Source: Ruminiclostridium sp. (GTDB lineage: Bacteria > Bacillota_A > Clostridia > Oscillospirales > Ruminococcaceae). Taken from it: a DNA stretch of 10,732 nt. The DNA lies in assembly GCA_017550775.1 (NCBI GenBank), contig JAFZOA010000450.1:1-10732 (forward strand), written 5' to 3'. Below the pieces are notes generated by a model. The model was given only the letters and a program-made list of their open reading frames with translations, ran no database searches and was not told where the DNA came from. A program made the translations under genes and the position numbers. Below are positions 5,560 through 10,732 of the stretch, piece after piece; position 1 is the first letter of the stretch, and each line of letters opens with the position of its first letter.

Positions 5560-6244
5560 GGCTATGATAATAACAGCCGCGCTCTCGCTGATCTTAGCGG
5601 CGGCGGCGGTAAAAATACTACCCGATCAGATACCGGCACACTACGGGATAAACGGCGAGATCGACAGATTCGGGTCGAAATACGAGGTATTCTTCTTCAC
5701 GGTCATCGTGATCGCGTTCACAGTCACGGGTATAATACTGCGGAGAAGGTTTGAGAAAGCGCAGGAAACGACCTCCGACGAGAAGATCTCCGCTCACGCG
5801 GCGGGTAACGCAAAAACCTGCATCATACTCTGCACGGCGGTCTGCGCGGTCATGCTCGGGCTCGAAGTCGTATTCATCTGTATGGGATACAGCGGTATCC
5901 AGCATTTAAGCGGCACCGAGGGAGAGCTTTACTGCTCGGCGACGGTAATACTTATGGGGATACTGTTCGCGGTGCTCGGCAACATAATGCCGAAAATGAA
6001 GATGAACGGGCTCATGGGGCTTCGCACAACGTGGAGCATGAAGAACGACGAGGTGTGGTCGCGTTGTCAGAGAATGGGAGGAACGGTGACATTCTTCGGC
6101 GGAGTGGCGGTGATACTCTCTGGGATAGTTCTTCGCGGATATCCCGCGCTCGTGGCTATGATGATAATATTCCTTGTCGTCTTCGCGGTGATGATAAAGG
6201 GCTCACATCAGATATACACCGACTGGGAAAAGGAGAATGAATAA
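5549..6244 (+). CDS. sdpI: SdpI-family membrane protein (immunity / signal transducer), DUF1648 plus SdpI domains
   Basis: A 231-residue protein with about six membrane segments (roughly 5-22, 47-65, 90-112, 130-147, 178-195, 199-217), close to the size and topology of B. subtilis SdpI. Residues about 12-60 are a DUF1648 domain, with the signature LPDQIPAHYGINGEIDRFG (24-42). Residues about 135-215 are the SdpI domain, with GNIMPKMKMNGLMGLRTTW (144-162) and the following NDEVWSRCQRMGG. In B. subtilis, SdpI protects against the SDP toxin and, when it binds toxin, pulls SdpR off DNA. No SdpA, SdpB or SdpC homologue is visible here, so the trigger is unknown. The start is a choice: ATG 5549 overlaps sdpR by 11 nt with GGGTG upstream, while GTG 5537 and ATG 5564 are weaker alternatives. 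Confidence 0.88.
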   Translation: MKNRAMIITAALSLILAAAAVKILPDQIPAHYGINGEIDRFGSKYEVFFFTVIVIAFTVTGIILRRRFEKAQETTSDEKISAHAAGNAKTCIILCTAVCAVMLGLEVVFICMGYSGIQHLSGTEGELYCSATVILMGILFAVLGNIMPKMKMNGLMGLRTTWSMKNDEVWSRCQRMGGTVTFFGGVAVILSGIVLRGYPALVAMMIIFLVVFAVMIKGSHQIYTDWEKENE

Positions 6245-7071
6245 TGGAGAATTTACATTTTACAGACGAGTCCATAGCGGGACTTTTAACACAAAGCGTA
6301 CTTATGATGATACTTCCGTTCGTACTGCTTATAATCTGGAAGATGAAGACTCACGAGAAGATACTCCCCGTGATAGTCGGGGCGGCGACATGGCTTCTGT
6401 TCGCGATAATCCTGAAGCTTGCACCGGCGTATTTACTTCTCAATGCGGATAACCCCGTCGCAAAGACCATAAGCGGAAACCTGTGGCTTACGGCTGTGCT
6501 CTCGGGAGTGCTCGCCGGGCTGTTTGAGGAAACGGGTCGCTTCCTCGCGTTCAGGACCGTGCTGAAAAAATATGAGTACCGCCGCAGCTCAATTTCCTAC
6601 GGTATCGGTCACGGCGGTTTCGAGAGCATTTATATCGGGTTTCAGTTCCTGATGTTCCCCCTCTTCGGTATCATGCTGAACAGCGGTATGTCGGATCAGC
6701 TCACCACGGGCATGGACGAGGCGACAAAAGTGCTCATGGCGGAACAGCTTGCGCCATATTCCGACCTCTCATTCGCCGAATGTCTTCTCGGCGTTTTCGA
6801 GCGCATACCCGCGATCGTTATGCACATCTCGTTCTCAGTGCTCGTGTTCGCGGCGGCGAGGGATAATAAGTACACATACCTGTTCCTGCTCTCAATGCTG
6901 CTTCACGCGCTGGTAGATTTCTTCGCGGTCGTCGCGGGCGGGATAAACCTTAATATATGGGCAACGGAACTGATCATTGCAGCTTTTGCCGCAGCTCTTG
7001 CGTACTTCGCCTCGCGGGTATATAAAAACCTTAACGGCGTTGCATCGCAAGCTGCTTCTGTTCGCGGCTGA
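6244..7071 (+). CDS. YhfC-family putative intramembrane metalloprotease
   Basis: A 275-residue, strongly hydrophobic protein of the YhfC (DUF2324) type, related to CAAX/CPBP intramembrane proteases. The likely active-site residues are present: Glu95-Glu96 and Arg99 in FEETGRF (94-100), His123 and Glu127 in GIGHGGFES (120-128), His194 in VMHISFSV (192-199), and His221 with Asp225 in HALVDF (221-226). About seven to eight membrane segments can be read. The ATG overlaps the sdpI stop in TAATG, and AAGGAG (6230-6235) lies 8 nt upstream inside sdpI, so translation is probably coupled. Relatives of this protease group act in bacteriocin immunity, peptide maturation or membrane protein processing. 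Its position as third gene of an SdpR/SdpI operon suggests cleaving a peptide toxin or helping signal through SdpI, which is inference. No clear terminator follows. Confidence 0.85.
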   Translation: MENLHFTDESIAGLLTQSVLMMILPFVLLIIWKMKTHEKILPVIVGAATWLLFAIILKLAPAYLLLNADNPVAKTISGNLWLTAVLSGVLAGLFEETGRFLAFRTVLKKYEYRRSSISYGIGHGGFESIYIGFQFLMFPLFGIMLNSGMSDQLTTGMDEATKVLMAEQLAPYSDLSFAECLLGVFERIPAIVMHISFSVLVFAAARDNKYTYLFLLSMLLHALVDFFAVVAGGINLNIWATELIIAAFAAALAYFASRVYKNLNGVASQAASVRG

Positions 7072-7125
7072 CACAGCTTTACACTCTTACAACAATACCG
7101 GAGAATGACCGAGGTACTTTAACCT

Positions 7126-8097
7126 ATGAACATAACCGTAATAAGAGCCACCGAAACATGGCAGCAGGCGGGAGCCTACTACGTCCGCATACAGGGTATG
7201 GCAAAGCAGCATAACATAACCCTGCGCCGCGAGTTCGACGAGCACGACGCTCCCGACACGAAATACATCGTCCTGACCGACGACGACTTTCCCGTCGCGA
7301 CCTGTCGCTTCTACCCGCTTGACGGCAGTTCCGCCATGATCGGGAGAGTAGTCGTGCTCCCGGAATACCGCGGAAAGGGACTCGGAATACGGGTAGTGGA
7401 GGAAGCGGAGAGCTGGCTGCGGGAGCTCGGCTATACCCTTGCCGTGGTTGAGAGCCGGGACGTGGCAGTGAACTTCTACCGCAAGCTCGGGTATGAGATC
7501 ACGGACAGCACCGTCATTCACGGAGACACCTTCGACTGCATCAGAATGGAAAAATCGCTTTGCGGCATCAATTACCCGGAGCTTTTCGGTCTCCTCTTCC
7601 CCGGCTTCTTCCTTTCGGAGGACATCCGCGCCATTCCGGAAGAGCAGGTACTCACGGAGCTCGTCATGGATCTCAGAACCACGCCCGAGATACAGCCTGT
7701 TCCCTGCCCCGGGCACATCACCTTCGGCGAGTATCGCGGGAGTATTGACACGCTGCGTGACGCGGTAAAGCAGGTAGAGCCGGAGTGGGTGCAGTATTTC
7801 GTAAGCGGCGAGCGTTTTTACTGCGCGTACGACGGGGACCGGATTGCGGCGTTCTGCTGTCTCACCGACATGGGAACGGTGCGGGGACTTCGTATCGGAG
7901 CGCCGGGGTGCGTCGGGACATTGCCGGAGTATCGGAAGCGCGGTATCGGACTTGAAACGGTAAGGCGTGCTACCGAGCAGTTCCGCCGGGAGGGATTTGA
8001 CCTTTCCTGGATACACTACACACATCTTGACCGGTGGTATATGAAGCTCGGATATGAGCCGGCAGTGCGCTGGAACGGGAACGGGATAATGTCATAA
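7126..8097 (+). CDS. Tandem GNAT acetyltransferase (two fused GNAT domains)
   Basis: A 323-residue protein with two acetyl-CoA-binding folds. The N-terminal domain (about 1-145) resembles the YjcF/ElaA group: ATCRFYPLDG (58-67), then VVVLPEYRGKGLGIRVVEEA (75-94) with the acetyl-CoA loop RGKGLG at 82-87, and the closing NFYRKLGYEI (116-125). The C-terminal domain (about 196-323) repeats the pattern: VGTLPEYRKRGIG (263-275) with loop RKRGIG at 270-275, and DRWYMKLGYEP (302-312). Both loops look intact, so both halves could bind acetyl-CoA. The acceptor cannot be predicted and may be a small amine or a protein. The start has GAGGT at 7111-7115, about 10 nt upstream. It begins 54 bp after the YhfC-type gene with no evident promoter or strong terminator between them, so it may belong to that transcript. 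Confidence 0.88.
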   Translation: MNITVIRATETWQQAGAYYVRIQGMAKQHNITLRREFDEHDAPDTKYIVLTDDDFPVATCRFYPLDGSSAMIGRVVVLPEYRGKGLGIRVVEEAESWLRELGYTLAVVESRDVAVNFYRKLGYEITDSTVIHGDTFDCIRMEKSLCGINYPELFGLLFPGFFLSEDIRAIPEEQVLTELVMDLRTTPEIQPVPCPGHITFGEYRGSIDTLRDAVKQVEPEWVQYFVSGERFYCAYDGDRIAAFCCLTDMGTVRGLRIGAPGCVGTLPEYRKRGIGLETVRRATEQFRREGFDLSWIHYTHLDRWYMKLGYEPAVRWNGNGIMS

Positions 8098-8174
8098 CGA
8101 GTATAGAGGTTCGCGCACTTCCCTGCTGCTCCGGCGGGAAGAAAACGAAAAAGTTTCCACATTCAGGAAAACAG

Positions 8175-8212
8175 AAAAGCTCACGAACGCAGCAAGGCAT
8201 TCATGAGCTTTT
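8175..8212 (-). terminator. Rho-independent terminator of glycogen phosphorylase (also usable by the acetyltransferase gene)
   Basis: A 16-bp stem pairs 8175-8190 with 8197-8212 around a 6-nt loop. In the - strand transcript two of the pairs are G-U wobbles; in the + strand transcript the same positions become C-A mismatches. The hairpin therefore forms better in the - strand RNA. On that strand it is followed by TTTTCTGTTTTCC, a good U-tract, and it lies 36 bases past the phosphorylase stop. The + strand side ends in TTTTGTTGTT and may also stop the convergent acetyltransferase transcript. Confidence 0.85.
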
Positions 8213-8247
8213 GTTGTTCGGTATTTGTTTTCCGTACAGCTAAGGGA

Positions 8248-10644
8248 TCAATAGATTCTCCAGATACCCTTTGCGTAGTCGGTGACTGCGCGGTCTGCGC
8301 TGAAAATACCGGAGCCGGCGATATTCGCGAGAGACATCTTGTTCCATTTGAGAAGGTCTCTGTATGTTTCGCTTGCCTTTGCCTGAGTTCCGCGGTAGCT
8401 GTCGAAGTCCGCGAGGCACATATACTGATCGACATAGCGGATAGCGTTCGCTACCTCATCAAATGTCGCGCCGTTGAAGCCGCGGTACATAGCGTCGATA
8501 GCGCCTCTGATAACGTCGTTGCGGTCATAGTAGCCGTCGGGCGAGTAGCCGTTCTGTCTCATAACGCCTACTTCAGGAGTGGACATACCGAAGATGAAGA
8601 TATTGTCGTCTCCCACCTGCTCGTGTATCTCTACATTCGCGCCGTCGTATGTTCCCATGGTGACTGCGCCGTTGAGCATGAGCTTCATATTACCCGTACC
8701 GCTCGCTTCCGTACCGGCAAGAGAGATCTGCTCGGAAATCTCGGCCGCTGGCATGAGCATTTCGGACAGAGTAACGCGGTAGTCCTCCAGGAACACGACG
8801 CTGAGCTTTTCGGCAAGCTTCGGGTTCTTTTTGAGCTCCTCGCCTATGCACCAGATAAGCTTTATGATCTGCTTTGTCATGTAGTAGCCGGGAGCCGCCT
8901 TGGAAGCGAAGATATAGGTCTTGGGCTGGAAATCTGCGTCGGGATTATACATGAGGTAGTTATAATCCGCGATGATGTTGAGCGCGTTGAGCTGCTGGCG
9001 CTTGTATTCGTGCAGGCGCTTTACCTGAACGTCGAAGATACTGTCGGTGTTGAGCTTTGTGCCGGTGGTGTTGAGGACGTACTTCGCGAAGTCCTCCTTG
9101 TTCTGGTGCTTTATCTCGGCAAGCTTGCGCAGTACCTCGCTGTCGTTCTCGAACTGGCGAAGCTTCTTGAGCTCACCGCCGTCCTTCTTGAAGCCGTCGC
9201 CGATGCACTCGGAGATAAGCTTTGTGAGACGCGGGTTGGACTGGAGCAGCCAGCGTCTGTACGCGATACCGTTGGTAACGTTGGTGAACTTATAGGGTGT
9301 GAGCTCGTATTCGTCGTGGAACACGCTCTCCTTGATGATCTCGCTGTGGAGCTTGGAAACGCCGTTTATGGAGTGCGAAGCCGCAACGCAGAGAGTAGCC
9401 ATGCGGATCTGATTGTTCCTGAATATGGACATTTCCGCGACTTTCTCGTCCGGCACCTTCTCGGCGAGCTTCTCGCAGTAGCGTCTGTTGATCTCGCAGA
9501 GTATGGAGTATATTCTCGGAAGTATTCTCTCGATGAGGTTCTGATCCCACTTTTCAAGCGCTTCCGCCATTACCGTGTGGTTGGTGTACGCGAATGTTCT
9601 GCACACGATATCCCAGGACTTGCTCCAGTCGTAGCCGCAGTCGTCGAGCAGTATTCTCATGAGCTCGGGGATAGCGAGAGTCGGGTGGGTATCGTTGACA
9701 TGTATAGCTACCTTGTCGGGGAGGTTTTCGAGAGTGCCGTAGATGTTCATGTGGCGCATAACGATGTCGCCTATGGAAGCCGCGCACATGAAGTACTGCT
9801 GGCGAAGGCGGAGCGCCTTGCCCTCGAGGTGGTTGTCGTTCGGGTACAGTACCTTTGTGAGCGAGTGAGCGATGTTGCTTGCACCGAGAGCGGACATATA
9901 GTCGCCGGAGTTGAACGCGCTCATGTCGAAGGACATACTCTTTGCCTGCCACAGACGGAGCTTGGAAACGCCCTCGCTGTCGTAGCCGGAAACGTACATA
10001 TCGTAAGGAACGGCATAGACCGTGTTGTAGTTCACATGGTCGATATGGTGATAGTCGTCCTTCCAGTATTCGCGGACTTCGCCGTCGAAGTGGACCTCGA
10101 CCGCCTGATCCTCTACCTTGCTGAGCCACGACTCACCGCCGGGGAGCCAGTTGTCGGGAAGCTCGGTCTGCCAGCCGTCGATGATCTTCTGCTTGAAGAT
10201 ACCGTACTCATAGAGCAGGGAGTAGCCTGTCGCGGGGTAAGCGCAGGTAGCGAGACCGTCCATATAGCAGGCTGCGAGACGGCCGAGACCGCCGTTTCCG
10301 AGACCTGCGTCGGGCTCTTCGTCGTAGATGACATCGGGCTTTATCTTGTATTCGTCCTTGAGGACCTTCTCAACGACATCATTCGCGCCTATGTTATAGA
10401 GCGAAGTCTTGAGCGAGCGTCCCATAAGGAATTCCATAGAGATGTAGTAAACCTGTTTTTTGCCTACGGAATTGCACTTGGTCATGAACATGTGGCGCTT
10501 TTCCTTGAGGTGCTCGACAACGAGCTTGGAAAGAGCCTTGTATATCTGGGTGCTTGTCGCGTCGGACGGGCCTGTTCTGAACTCATATTCAAGTGTTTCT
10601 TTCAGTTTCTTGCTGACAAATTCGGGGGTAAAAGGAGAAGTCAT
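8248..10644 (-). CDS. glgP: Glycogen/starch (maltodextrin) phosphorylase, GT35 family
   Basis: This pyridoxal-phosphate enzyme removes glucose units from glycogen or maltodextrin with phosphate, releasing glucose-1-phosphate in the cytoplasm. The 798-residue length is usual for bacterial members. Motifs in order: YYISMEFLMGRSL (66-78), GLGNGGLGRLAACYMD (114-129), GYSLLYEYGIFKQ (140-152), HVNDTHPTLAIPEL (315-328), TNHTVMAEALEKW (354-366), VKRLHEYKRQ in the second half, and EASGTGNMKLMLNGA with Lys654 as the cofactor lysine. The C-terminal SGIFSADRAVTDYAKGIW is also typical. The start at 10644 has AAGGAAGG about 11-13 nt upstream. I see no convincing promoter in the last 88 bases of the window, so it may lie further right or the gene may follow another one. 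Storage versus maltodextrin specificity cannot be told from sequence alone. No other glycogen gene is visible. Confidence 0.97.
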   Translation of the reverse strand: MTSPFTPEFVSKKLKETLEYEFRTGPSDATSTQIYKALSKLVVEHLKEKRHMFMTKCNSVGKKQVYYISMEFLMGRSLKTSLYNIGANDVVEKVLKDEYKIKPDVIYDEEPDAGLGNGGLGRLAACYMDGLATCAYPATGYSLLYEYGIFKQKIIDGWQTELPDNWLPGGESWLSKVEDQAVEVHFDGEVREYWKDDYHHIDHVNYNTVYAVPYDMYVSGYDSEGVSKLRLWQAKSMSFDMSAFNSGDYMSALGASNIAHSLTKVLYPNDNHLEGKALRLRQQYFMCAASIGDIVMRHMNIYGTLENLPDKVAIHVNDTHPTLAIPELMRILLDDCGYDWSKSWDIVCRTFAYTNHTVMAEALEKWDQNLIERILPRIYSILCEINRRYCEKLAEKVPDEKVAEMSIFRNNQIRMATLCVAASHSINGVSKLHSEIIKESVFHDEYELTPYKFTNVTNGIAYRRWLLQSNPRLTKLISECIGDGFKKDGGELKKLRQFENDSEVLRKLAEIKHQNKEDFAKYVLNTTGTKLNTDSIFDVQVKRLHEYKRQQLNALNIIADYNYLMYNPDADFQPKTYIFASKAAPGYYMTKQIIKLIWCIGEELKKNPKLAEKLSVVFLEDYRVTLSEMLMPAAEISEQISLAGTEASGTGNMKLMLNGAVTMGTYDGANVEIHEQVGDDNIFIFGMSTPEVGVMRQNGYSPDGYYDRNDVIRGAIDAMYRGFNGATFDEVANAIRYVDQYMCLADFDSYRGTQAKASETYRDLLKWNKMSLANIAGSGIFSADRAVTDYAKGIWRIY

Positions 10645-10732
10645 CGGTAAATCAGTCCTTCCTTGTTTACTGGCAGCTTCCTGAATCCGGGATATCTGCC
10701 GTGCGGCTTTTCTTGCAGTATCAAAACATGGA

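Noticed and set aside
8118..8141. A CTTCCC/GGGAAG hairpin after the acetyltransferase gene
   Set aside because: The stem is only 6 bp with a 12-nt loop and is followed by A-rich, not T-rich, sequence on the + strand, so it is not a convincing terminator.
8203..10650. An 815-codon open frame on the + strand across the whole glycogen phosphorylase gene
   Set aside because: It is antisense to an enzyme with every family motif intact. Its translation is rich in Val, Leu, Glu, Arg and His with no recognisable domain, as expected of a shadow frame in GC-rich coding DNA.

Overview
The window looks like chromosomal core DNA from a gut-type Gram-positive Clostridia, probably of the Oscillospiraceae/Ruminococcus kind. 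This is inferred from protein style, strong GGAGG-type ribosome binding sites, sigma-A-like extended -10 promoters, heavy use of ATA isoleucine codons in moderately GC-rich genes, and AT-rich intergenic stretches. I cannot name the species. I see no rRNA, tRNA, CRISPR, insertion sequence or phage gene.

Layout, left to right. Positions 1-291 hold the 3' end of a + strand gene for a small beta-rich domain with a Cys-Cys motif. A 15-bp hairpin (312-347) separates it from a convergent - strand gene (353-1888) for a receiver-like/PAS/SpoIIE-type PP2C phosphatase. That gene has a good promoter at 2126-2154 and a leader of about 230 nt. The roughly 470-bp divergent region to 2358 otherwise holds only inverted repeats and the promoter of the pyruvate kinase gene (2359-4110, long form with a C-terminal PEP-utiliser mobile domain). 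Another convergent hairpin (4126-4159) follows, then a - strand DMT-type membrane transporter (4206-5066).

The most interesting part is 5067-7071. The transporter promoter points left and a second strong promoter (5185-5213) points right into three tightly packed genes: an SdpR-type ArsR-family repressor, an SdpI-type membrane immunity/signalling protein (overlapping by 11 nt) and a YhfC-type intramembrane metalloprotease homologue (overlapping by 1 nt). Two perfect palindromes with the same plan, ATTTAAA-N6-TTTAAAT, flank this promoter; one covers the predicted +1 and the other lies between the two divergent promoters. They are strong candidates for the SdpR operators. No SdpABC-like toxin genes are present, so this is an orphan sensing/immunity module with an added membrane protease. 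A tandem GNAT acetyltransferase (7126-8097) follows after 54 bp without an evident terminator and may be read through from it.

The right end is a - strand glycogen phosphorylase gene (8248-10644) with a clear terminator (8175-8212). With pyruvate kinase this gives two central carbon enzymes, but they are separately transcribed. Nothing here is a wholly unknown system. The best leads are the SdpR-SdpI-YhfC cassette with its paired operators, and the phosphatase with a receiver-like domain that lacks the conserved lysine.
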